IMG/VR virus record: IMGVR_UViG_3300042301_001596
Coordinates: 1 to 64,000 of that record
Reading direction: 5' to 3' (one strand)
Length of the DNA: 64,000 bases
Origin: a virus
The position numbers were made by a program, and so were the translations under genes. Shown here piece after piece: positions 58,138-64,000 of this stretch. Below the pieces are notes generated by a model. The model made no database searches. It was given only the letters and a program-made list of their open reading frames with translations, and was not told where the DNA came from. The number at the start of each line of letters is the position of its first letter. Position 1 is the first letter of the stretch.

Positions 58138-60003
58138 TTAAAATATTACTTCTTCCCCATTTTCATCTTGATATGGTAACCAAGCCTGACTTGCTTCTTT
58201 TCTTTTCCAAAAATCATAATTCTTTTTATTCAACATCTCTTGTATAAAATCTCTGCCTTCAATAAAAAATCTTCTTCTTTCCCATACATACTCAACCAAC
58301 ATAAAACCTTTTCTGCCAACGCTTTTCTTTTTAATCTTTTTAGAGTGAAATTCTGCTAAAGGATTATTAGGATCCGTTTGCGCAAATGGTCTATGATAGA
58401 CTAAAATGTTATCCATTTTGTTATTCCACATTGCACCATCTGCAACATCAAAAACATCTGGACATTTGTAATTACCTGTCTTATCTCTTTCCATTAATTT
58501 AGGATGCGCAATTACCCAGAAATATACATCATTTTTCTTTGCAAATCTTGAAAAGTCAGCTAATAATGTTTCAAGATATTTATCTGTTCTTCCACCAAAT
58601 CCTTTGTAATCATTTGTCATCTGATTGAACGGATCAATACAACAAAAATCAACTTTCTCTTGCACAATCAATTCAAGAAATTTTTCTTTGATATACTGGG
58701 GGGTAGGGGAAAGCATTTCTGCGCTGATGTAAAATATATGCTTAGAAATAAAATCATAAGCAGCTTCATAAACCTCATTTGATGGTCTATTTGGATTAAA
58801 TGGAGTACACTCACAACCCAATAACATCTCAACATAATCATGAAAATATTCTTCAGCTGGAGTATCTTCAGGTGAAAATGTAGCAATCTTCTCCCCAAAC
58901 ATTATGATTCTTCCCAAAATCTGTGACTTCTGCCAAGCGGTCTTTCCGTAGTTACCAATACCGGTCAACAGTGTTATTTCTCCTCTTTTTGGCTTAAACA
59001 AATAATCAAGCTCAGGTACACCAACCCCCATAATCTTCTCAAACCCTTTTTCGTTTATTGATAAAGCCCTATCCTTAACATCAATACCATAAACCACATC
59101 TTCAATCCTATAATTCTCGCCATTTTCTTCTGTAAATTCACGCTTTACATCAATCTCATAATTAGTTTCTTTACTAACCAACTTCTCTTTCTGTATAGAA
59201 GCCGTTCCAAAATTGTTCTTATTTGCCCTATATCCGCTCTTTACGGCACTTTTCATCTCCGACATAGTAAAGTCATTACTAACGGTATATTCTGCCGAAA
59301 TTAGGCCTAATGCGGCGCTTTCATCAATACCGAAGCGGCAACATGCTGAAGCTAATTTGAAAATATATGTATTTCGCTCACCTGTTACAAAAGCATCGTT
59401 CTTATTCGTAAGCCATTTTAAAATTCTACGAAAGTTTTCGGAATCATCAATATTCTGGTTTTCAGTTACGGTTATCTTCTCAATTTTCTTAGCTTTTGCA
59501 AACACTAAAGCATTTTCGTTTACATAAATTTCAGGATCAAAGCTTTCGTAACAAACCCTACTTACATTAATTCCACTCCTGTCAATTTCAGGAAATACTT
59601 CCTGTAAAGACTGAAAATGCTCTCTATGCTTTGAACCGTCAGCTATTTTTACCAATGCTTTTAATCCATTACCAGATGGGCTAACCCAACAGGCATAAAC
59701 AAAATCATGTGAAATTATATCGGTTTGCTTATCCCTTAATTCAGATATATCATCAAAATCAAGCACAATAAAACCACTATGCTCAATAAGTTGCTCATCT
59801 TTTCTGTCGTTACCAAACTTACCGCTAAAGCAAACTGATGGTAAATTTAACTTAATCTTATTAGCCTTTTCCTTGTCAAGAGTGTTTCTGATTTCGGTAA
59901 CCAGTTCCTTACTTGAACCAAATTTAATCCTTTCTAAAGCTTTTTCAATTGTGATGTAGTGAGGTTCCTTGCTAAAAATGTTTTTAAAAATAGTAGCTAT
60001 CAT
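58138..60003 (-). CDS. Primase-helicase: BT4734-like N-terminus and DnaB-like ATPase (621 aa)
   Basis: Residues about 50-170 contain LDFDDI (81-86), SPSGNGLKALVKI (108-120) and ISRVCYESFDP-like SRVCYESFDP (148-157), the catalytic features of the BT4734/VirE-like primase-polymerase domain. Residues about 325-560 are a RecA-type ATPase: GIGNYGKT Walker A (348-355), VDFCCIDPF Walker B (D457), and FWVIAHPK. A middle helical domain (about 190-265) links them. It should lay primers and unwind DNA at the fork. Followed by SSB, preceded by a DUF4373 protein. Confidence 0.88.
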   Translation of the reverse strand: MIATIFKNIFSKEPHYITIEKALERIKFGSSKELVTEIRNTLDKEKANKIKLNLPSVCFSGKFGNDRKDEQLIEHSGFIVLDFDDISELRDKQTDIISHDFVYACWVSPSGNGLKALVKIADGSKHREHFQSLQEVFPEIDRSGINVSRVCYESFDPEIYVNENALVFAKAKKIEKITVTENQNIDDSENFRRILKWLTNKNDAFVTGERNTYIFKLASACCRFGIDESAALGLISAEYTVSNDFTMSEMKSAVKSGYRANKNNFGTASIQKEKLVSKETNYEIDVKREFTEENGENYRIEDVVYGIDVKDRALSINEKGFEKIMGVGVPELDYLFKPKRGEITLLTGIGNYGKTAWQKSQILGRIIMFGEKIATFSPEDTPAEEYFHDYVEMLLGCECTPFNPNRPSNEVYEAAYDFISKHIFYISAEMLSPTPQYIKEKFLELIVQEKVDFCCIDPFNQMTNDYKGFGGRTDKYLETLLADFSRFAKKNDVYFWVIAHPKLMERDKTGNYKCPDVFDVADGAMWNNKMDNILVYHRPFAQTDPNNPLAEFHSKKIKKKSVGRKGFMLVEYVWERRRFFIEGRDFIQEMLNKKNYDFWKRKEASQAWLPYQDENGEEVIF

Positions 60004-60007
60004 CGTA

Positions 60008-60736
60008 TTAATTTAAAGTTTTTCCTAATTCCTGTTGTCTTTTCTTGTAAGCTTCAAAATCATTATTTTTATAAATCTGCTGCTTTGGTAAATCTAAACC
60101 AACCAATTCATCATTCCATGAACTGTTGTTAAAGAAAGTTTGTGGATCCTTCCTAAATTTTTTATCTGGTTGGATAGTCTTGTATTTTGGGATATAGTCA
60201 ATAATTGATTTTCTATCTAAATCTTGCAATGACTCCCACTTCTTTTTCAATTTCACTTTATCACCCACTTTCTTGTCATATAAATCCCAGAAAATATCAA
60301 ACGATATATTTATTTCTTTTATTTCCTTTCCTTTTATTTCCTTTCCTTTCCTTTCCTTTTTAGCATTGCTATCGGATTGCGTTTGCATTGCGTTCGCATT
60401 TTCCCATCTATAACTAGCTGATTTTCTTGCTTTTGCACTTTTATCATTTCTTTGTTCTAGTCTTTCTTGAACAGAATTACTGCCAAAATAATCACCATTA
60501 AAAATGAATAAATCAAAGTCATTTACTACGCTCGCTACAAGGTCGCTATCCGATCTTAAATCATACGCAATGCCTTCGTAATCCATTCGCAATGCGTTCG
60601 CATTATTGTATAAATCTTCTACTATTGACCAAAAAACACCATACCCCTGCATGCCATGTTTTCTAATCAACCTTTTTATCTTCTCATCATTACGAGCATT
60701 ATAGTCGTGTGAGAAGTAGAATGTATCTTTTGGCAT
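60008..60736 (-). CDS. DUF4373 replication-initiation protein (242 aa)
   Basis: MPKDTFYFSHDYNARNDEKIKRLIRKHGMQGYGVFWSIVEDLYNN is the DUF4373 (Lin1244/Lin1753-like) domain (residues 1-110), a winged-helix-like module at the start of many phage replication proteins. A Lys/Glu-rich linker (about 125-145, coded by a TTTCC-type microsatellite) leads to a C-terminal domain (FDIFWDLYDKKVGDKVKLKKKW). Probably origin binding and helicase loading for the adjacent primase-helicase. Confidence 0.85.
   Translation of the reverse strand: MPKDTFYFSHDYNARNDEKIKRLIRKHGMQGYGVFWSIVEDLYNNANALRMDYEGIAYDLRSDSDLVASVVNDFDLFIFNGDYFGSNSVQERLEQRNDKSAKARKSASYRWENANAMQTQSDSNAKKERKGKEIKGKEIKEINISFDIFWDLYDKKVGDKVKLKKKWESLQDLDRKSIIDYIPKYKTIQPDKKFRKDPQTFFNNSSWNDELVGLDLPKQQIYKNNDFEAYKKRQQELGKTLN
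60315..60360 (-). repeat. Pentanucleotide (TTTCC-type) microsatellite in the DUF4373 gene
   Basis: A run of TTTCC/TTTTATTTCC units codes the alternating basic/acidic linker KERKGKEIKGKE. Five-base units shift the frame when gained or lost, so slippage would switch the downstream domain off or on. Confidence 0.7.
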
Positions 60737-60745
60737 TTTAAAATC

Positions 60746-60943
60746 TTAATCGTTTATTAAATCGGTTTTCAAAGCTTCATTTATGCGTATAATCTCACTA
60801 TCAGTAAATAGTAATTTACCTTGCATTTTGCGCGATAATTCCGATTCTGGTATCTTGGCATTTAATGAAAGCCAACGCTGAGTGCGACCATCCATAGCTT
60901 CCTTGATTCGTTCATGAAGCTTCATTGTTTTAATTTCTTCCAT
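60746..60943 (-). CDS. Cro/CI-like HTH regulator (65 aa)
   Basis: RIKEAMDGRTQRWLSLNAKIPESELSRKMQGKLLFTDSEIIRINEAL matches the small lambda-repressor-type HTH (helix 2 WLSLNAKI, helix 3 ESELSRKMQGK, followed by INEAL). The first ATG at 60943 is used; 60925 is the alternative. It is divergently arranged from 61063 and lies next to two good promoters, so it is the obvious candidate regulator of the replication/recombination switch. Confidence 0.78.
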   Translation of the reverse strand: MEEIKTMKLHERIKEAMDGRTQRWLSLNAKIPESELSRKMQGKLLFTDSEIIRINEALKTDLIND

Positions 60944-60962
60944 AAAATTTATTGTTGAATAG

Positions 60963-60993
60963 CAAAAATAGTATTAATTTCTAAATTCCCAAA
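60963..60993 (-). promoter_or_regulatory. Canonical promoter TTTG-N19-TATTTTTG
   Basis: The best promoter in the window: read leftward, TTTG (60993-60990), exactly 19 bases, TATTTTTG (60970-60963). The ATG of the HTH gene follows 20 bases on. It also leads into the DUF4373, primase-helicase and SSB genes. Confidence 0.85.
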
Positions 60994-61019
60994 TATTTTT
61001 AATTTTTTTTAAAAATAAT

Positions 61020-61049
61020 TTTGTGGTTTAATTAATTTAATTAAATTTG
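61020..61049 (+). promoter_or_regulatory. Promoter TTTG-N18-TAAATTTG with AATTAAATTAA spacer
   Basis: TTTG (61020-61023), 18 bases containing TTAATTAATTTAATTAA, then TAAATTTG (61042-61049). The ATG at 61063 lies 14 bases on. Faces the leftward promoter across 27 bases, so regulation of both by one protein is easy to imagine. Confidence 0.82.
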
Positions 61050-61062
61050 CATAAAATAAATT

Positions 61063-61302
61063 ATGACACCAAAAGAAAAGGCCGAAGAATTACTAATGTA
61101 TTATATGCAAGTTCCAAAAGATAATGGATATGTTATTAATATAGAACATGGTAGACAAAATGCTTTTAAAGCAATAATAGAAGTTCAGTATGCTATTGCT
61201 GAAACTGGAGTATTGTCAGGATTTTGGTATGAAACTGGAGAACAATTGGAAAAAATATATAAAAAATATAAAAAAGAATTTATAAAAATAGATGGAAAAT
61301 AG
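61063..61302 (+). CDS. Small MTPKEKA-family protein (79 aa)
   Basis: MTPKEKAEELLMYYMQVPKD..., ending TGEQLEKIYKKYKKEF; the start is nearly identical to the 70-aa gene at 17747 and both share an aromatic C-terminal helix, so they are paralogs or share one domain. First gene of the recombination unit. Function unknown. Confidence 0.65.
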   Translation: MTPKEKAEELLMYYMQVPKDNGYVINIEHGRQNAFKAIIEVQYAIAETGVLSGFWYETGEQLEKIYKKYKKEFIKIDGK

Positions 61303-61462
61303 AGAACTAATATATGAATTGGCTAAAAAGCTTGATTTAATAATAGAAGTAACAAAAGATGGTAAATACGCTGGTAAATATAAATTCATAAATAACAAAC
61401 TACATAAACTAAAAGAAGATGAGAAATTCAACGATAATAGTAAAGAAAAAGAGATGCGTTAG
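61292..61462 (+). CDS. Small basic hypothetical protein (56 aa)
   Basis: MENRELIYELAKKLDLIIEV..., Lys-rich throughout (KEDEKFNDNSKEKEMR). It overlaps the previous gene by 11 bases and the NinG-like gene by 44 bases. Position between two coding genes in the same operon supports it; the overlap is long, so the confidence is modest. Confidence 0.45.
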   Translation: MENRELIYELAKKLDLIIEVTKDGKYAGKYKFINNKLHKLKEDEKFNDNSKEKEMR

Positions 61463-61955
61463 ATGCGGAAACATTGATTACCATTTTTCAAAAAAGATGT
61501 GTAAACAATGCGCTACTATTGAATCTACGCAAAAAAGAATGGAAGAATTTGAAGATGATGGAGAAAGTTTTCAAAATCTTGTTTCAGATTTAGATCATGT
61601 ATTTAGCCAGTATATTAGATGTAAATATGCCAGTAAAGATGGTATGGTAGAATGTTATACATCTGGGAAAAAAATGAGATGGCAGGAAATACAATGCGGT
61701 CATTTTATACCAAGGGCAAATCTTGGAACCAGATGGTTAGAAGCTAATTGTAGGCCACAATCAATGGAAGAAAATTATTTTAAGCTTGGTAATCTAGAGG
61801 AGTTTGAATATAAGTTAGATGCAGAGAATAATGGTGTTGTAGAATATTTGAGAGAATTAGCAAGACAGGTTGCTAAGCCAACTAAAGATGAATTAAAAGC
61901 CTTAATTATTGAATATAGGTCCAAATTAAATTTGGTAAAGAAGAAGTTTAATTAA
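61419..61955 (+). CDS. NinG/Rap-like recombination protein (178 aa)
   Basis: Zinc ribbon at the N-terminus (CVRCGN ... CKQCATIE, about 13-34) then LVSDLDHVFSQYIRCKYASKDGMVECYTSGKKMRWQEIQCGHFIPR, and TRWLEANCRPQS. The core 'LxxxxDxxFSxYIR ... C..SG ... xxxQCGHFxxR ... xxWxxxNxxxQ' matches NinG (Rap), a Holliday-junction endonuclease of lambdoid phages. Start at 61419 gives the ribbon intact. Next to the exonuclease gene, in the recombination unit. Confidence 0.78.
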   Translation: MRNSTIIVKKKRCVRCGNIDYHFSKKMCKQCATIESTQKRMEEFEDDGESFQNLVSDLDHVFSQYIRCKYASKDGMVECYTSGKKMRWQEIQCGHFIPRANLGTRWLEANCRPQSMEENYFKLGNLEEFEYKLDAENNGVVEYLRELARQVAKPTKDELKALIIEYRSKLNLVKKKFN

Positions 61956-61960
61956 ATTTA

Positions 61961-61992
61961 TTTTTTTAATTAAATTAATTAAATTAATTTTG
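61961..61992 (+). promoter_or_regulatory. Promoter TTTT-N19-TAATTTTG
   Basis: A seven-T run gives TTTT at 61962-61965, followed by 19 bases of AATTAAATTAATTAAAT, then TAATTTTG (61985-61992), a perfect -7 box. It starts the second rightward unit (62020 on). Confidence 0.75.
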
Positions 61993-62019
61993 TACTCAAA
62001 CATTAAAAAAAAACATAAA

Positions 62020-62217
62020 ATGGCAAGAAACATTAGTCCAGATTCGGTATCAAGTAAAGTATCGGATCTTAAGGTAGGAGAAAGTTTACTATTAGAAAAC
62101 CCATATACTTCAGTAATGGTTATGGTTTCAAATCTTAAAAGAAAAGAAGAGCATAAAGTAAAAGTTTTTAAAATTAAAGCAGATGAAAATAAAACAAATG
62201 TAACCAGACTAAAATAA
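62020..62217 (+). CDS. Small beta-rich protein (65 aa)
   Basis: MARNISPDSVSSKVSDLKVGESLLLENPYTSVMVMVSNLKRK...; the start at 62020 is preferred because the upstream in-frame start at 61990 lies inside the -7 box. Composition suggests a small barrel (VMVMVSNL; KVKVFKIKADENK). First gene of a rightward unit. No family recognised. Confidence 0.6.
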   Translation: MARNISPDSVSSKVSDLKVGESLLLENPYTSVMVMVSNLKRKEEHKVKVFKIKADENKTNVTRLK

Positions 62218-62222
62218 GTAAT

Positions 62223-62594
62223 ATGCACATACAAACCATCAACTACACTAGAACTTTTAATTTAGGTAATTATTCATCAGAAAAAATAGGGGTTGAATTT
62301 GCTTTGAATCCGGGTGAATCAGCAGATAAAGCTCTTGATAACGCAAGACAACTTGTTGAAGAATACCATAAAAAGAGTGTTAAGCAAATTGAAGAAGCTG
62401 GGTTTTATTTTGAACAAGATGAACCAATTGCTGAAAAGGTAATACCAACACAGTCAAAAAAGACTTTAACAGAAAGAACAAAAGAGTTTATTGATTCTTG
62501 CACAACAAAACAAGAATTAAAAGCTTGGGAACTAATGTGTAAAAACAATCTTGAATTGCTGGAATATTATAATAACAAACTAAACAACCTTTAA
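62223..62594 (+). CDS. Exonuclease-associated hypothetical protein (123 aa)
   Basis: MHIQTINYTRTFNLGNYSSEKIGVEFALNPGESADKALDNARQLVEEYHK... The N-terminal part 'I-N-Y-x-R-x-F-N-L-G-N-Y-x-S-E-K-I' is a recurrent phage protein found next to recombination nucleases and SSBs. C-terminal helical segment shares a CTTKQELKAWE motif with the 65-aa protein at 6441. Three bases separate it from the exonuclease. Confidence 0.65.
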   Translation: MHIQTINYTRTFNLGNYSSEKIGVEFALNPGESADKALDNARQLVEEYHKKSVKQIEEAGFYFEQDEPIAEKVIPTQSKKTLTERTKEFIDSCTTKQELKAWELMCKNNLELLEYYNNKLNNL

Positions 62595-62596
62595 TT

Positions 62597-63325
62597 ATGA
62601 ACTGGAGCGAAACACTTATTAGATCAAGTTCTGTTGGGTATTTAATGACAGAGCCGGTAACTAAAGCCGACAAAGAAGCCGGTTTATTATCAAAAACTGC
62701 ACAAAAACATTTAATTGAAGTTTATATCGCTGAGAAATATGGTAGAAAGCGAGATATACAAACAAAACAAATGAAGAAAGGTGTTGAGGTTGAAGATGAT
62801 TCAATTGATCTTTTAAATAATTTTTGGGGAGTAGATTATGATAAAAATGAACATAGATTTACTAATGATTACATATCAGGGCATCCAGATATAATTACTG
62901 TTAATCCAAATAAAGTTATTGATATTAAATCAAGTTATGACCTTTGGACATTCTTAGGAAATATACCAGATAAACTTGATAATTTGTATTACTGGCAACT
63001 TCAATCTTACATGTGGCTTACAGCTGCTACTAGTGGGCATATTGCATACTGTCTTGTGAATACCCCATTCAACATTGTTGAGCAAGAGAAAAGATACTTA
63101 CTTAATAAGATGAATGTTATTTCAGAAGAAAGCCCAGAATATGTAAAAGAAGCTCTTAAATTAGAATTTAGTTTGACTTTTGATGATATTGATATTTCAG
63201 AAAGGATATTAATATTCAATGTTGAAAGAAACGAAGATGACATTTTAAAGATTCAGCATAAAGTAGAAAAAGCAAGAGAATTTTTATTTGAACTTGAAAA
63301 CAAACATCTAAATTTCAATAAATGA
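62597..63325 (+). CDS. PD-(D/E)XK exonuclease (YqaJ/RecB-like)
   Basis: 242 residues with the catalytic set: KGVEVEDDSIDLL (E64), SGHPDII (D98), VIDIKSSYDLW (D109, K111) and YYWQLQSYMWL (Q134). This is the order of YqaJ/lambda-exonuclease-type enzymes that resect DNA ends for single-strand annealing. No annealase (Bet/RecT/Erf) is evident beside it, though the genes that follow the window end are unseen. Start overlaps nothing; the next gene starts four bases before its stop. Confidence 0.85.
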   Translation: MNWSETLIRSSSVGYLMTEPVTKADKEAGLLSKTAQKHLIEVYIAEKYGRKRDIQTKQMKKGVEVEDDSIDLLNNFWGVDYDKNEHRFTNDYISGHPDIITVNPNKVIDIKSSYDLWTFLGNIPDKLDNLYYWQLQSYMWLTAATSGHIAYCLVNTPFNIVEQEKRYLLNKMNVISEESPEYVKEALKLEFSLTFDDIDISERILIFNVERNEDDILKIQHKVEKAREFLFELENKHLNFNK

Positions 63326-63672
63326 CCGGAGCTAATATCATAAGTGCAATCCAAAATTTAAAAATGGCTCAAGAGCAATTAGAAGATTTTTGCAGGCAGT
63401 TCCCCAACTCACAGGGAGAAAGGATATTTAAAAATTATAGTAAAAAAATAGATTGGATTTTTAATGATATTATAACCCACCCGTTTCTTACAACTGAAGT
63501 TAGAATTGGAATTAAAAACGAAATACAAAGTGATGTTTTTGCAGTTCCAGCTATAGTTGAAAAGGTTGCTTTATTGAACCCGGAACAAAGAGAAATTATA
63601 GAATCTACATTAGATGCTATGATAAACGGAGAAGAAGTAAAAATTGTTGACATTAACGAAATAAATAAATAA
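63322..63672 (+). CDS. Hypothetical protein of the recombination unit (116 aa)
   Basis: MTGANIISAIQNLKMAQEQLEDFCRQF..., helical, then GIKNEIQSDVFAVPAIVEKVALLNPEQREIIESTLDAMING. The overlap ATGA with the exonuclease couples the two. Not recognised; may be a nuclease accessory protein. Confidence 0.6.
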   Translation: MTGANIISAIQNLKMAQEQLEDFCRQFPNSQGERIFKNYSKKIDWIFNDIITHPFLTTEVRIGIKNEIQSDVFAVPAIVEKVALLNPEQREIIESTLDAMINGEEVKIVDINEINK

Positions 63673-63674
63673 AA

Positions 63675-63947
63675 ATGGCTAAGAAAAAAGAAAAAGAACT
63701 CAACCTACCATCTAATGCACAAGTACTTGATGGATGCGACTTTTGTATGCAATTTGATTATGATGATCCACATGTAATTGGTGCTAGTGAAAGCTCAGAT
63801 GGCGTAATGGAGATAGTATTGAAGTCTTACATGGACGTTGGTATAACATTTTTATGTCCAACAACCGGAAAGAAACTAAGACTATTTGCAAGGCCTTTAT
63901 CAGACAAAGGCAGACAGATTTTAGAAATGCAAGCAGAACAAGATTAA
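63675..63947 (+). CDS. Small hypothetical protein with two Cys (90 aa)
   Basis: MAKKKEKELNLPSNAQVLDGCDFCMQFDYDDPHVIGASESSDGVMEIVLKSYM...; the CDFC pair and a later Cys in FLCPTTGKKL suggest a zinc site or redox pair. No family recognised. Confidence 0.55.
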   Translation: MAKKKEKELNLPSNAQVLDGCDFCMQFDYDDPHVIGASESSDGVMEIVLKSYMDVGITFLCPTTGKKLRLFARPLSDKGRQILEMQAEQD

Positions 63948-63966
63948 TAACCACAAAACCAAAAAA

Positions 63967-64000
63967 ATGAAAAAGCTAATAACAACCACACTAATCATTA
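63967..64000 (+). CDS. Truncated gene, start only
   Basis: ATG after an A-rich leader, then MKKLITTTLII, a basic start followed by hydrophobic residues like a signal peptide or membrane helix. It runs off the window end, so nothing more can be said. Confidence 0.35.
   Translation, partial: MKKLITTTLII

Noticed and set aside
1-64000. Stop-codon reassignment as in some crAss-like phages
   Set aside because: All main genes read through with the standard code and both TAA and TAG appear as true ends at tight gene junctions (for example 37846-37848 and 56390-56392).

Overview
The window is part of the genome of a tailed double-stranded DNA phage (Caudoviricetes) that infects a member of the Bacteroidota. 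The host assignment rests on several things seen in the sequence: at least nine intergenic promoters carry the Bacteroidota-type -7 box TAnnTTTG; start codons follow A-rich leaders instead of Shine-Dalgarno sites; the DNA is AT-rich; and there are Bacteroidota-phage families (DUF4373 replication protein, BT4734-like primase-helicase, DUF6165). There is a terminase, portal, scaffold candidate, capsid protein and tail-connector proteins, but no sheath, tape measure or baseplate, so a short-tailed (podovirus-like) virion is likely. The gene order and the P22 gp10-like 'stabilization' protein recall crAss-like and related Bacteroidota podoviruses; this placement is an inference. The standard code is used and I saw no tRNA, integrase, IS element or CRISPR array. 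The window starts and ends inside rightward-transcribed blocks, so it is probably cut from a longer or circular genome.

Layout. (1) 131-8561, + strand: about 30 small early genes in tight, overlapping order, led by an ArdA antirestriction protein, with a YubB/Api92-like protein, an orphan ligase-like nucleotidyltransferase, small membrane peptides and many unknowns. (2) 8508-11350, - strand: three GT-A-type glycosyltransferases and two small proteins. (3) 11394-15801, - strand: zincin-like protein, DUF3310, metallophosphoesterase, GH19 endolysin, a crowded spanin/holin cassette, then DUF6165 (15850-16227). (4) 16246-20040, + strand: a self-contained glycosylation cassette with its own promoter and terminator, holding a methyltransferase-glycosyltransferase fusion and a 684-residue GT4/AAH-TibC-like O-glycosyltransferase fusion. 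(5) 20068-55596, - strand: the virion operon, read from right to left as packaging (TerL), portal, scaffold, capsid, connectors, GroES, stabilization protein, ejection-type proteins with a ferritin between them, tail adaptors, a collagen-like S74 tail fibre and a LamG protein. (6) 55721-56376, + strand: a tandem pair of related small proteins with a private promoter and terminator inside the - strand block. (7) 56390-60943, - strand: C5 methyltransferase, winged-helix protein, SSB, primase-helicase, DUF4373 protein and an HTH regulator. (8) 61063-64000, + strand: NinG-like recombination protein, PD-(D/E)XK exonuclease and small genes running off the end.

How the parts may work together. Early + strand proteins counter host defence and take over the cell; the replication and recombination genes flank a divergent promoter governed by a small HTH protein; the virion operon then makes the particle, helped by a phage GroES. 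The most striking theme is glycosylation: five glycosyltransferase genes, one of them of the AAH/TibC protein O-glycosyltransferase type, share the genome with virion proteins unusually rich in Thr/Ser repeats (PTTTTTT tracts in three genes and long Gly-Thr-Ser collagen-like stretches in the fibre). I propose, as a testable inference, that the phage glycosylates its own virion. A ferritin-like gene in the ejection-protein block is the second unusual feature.
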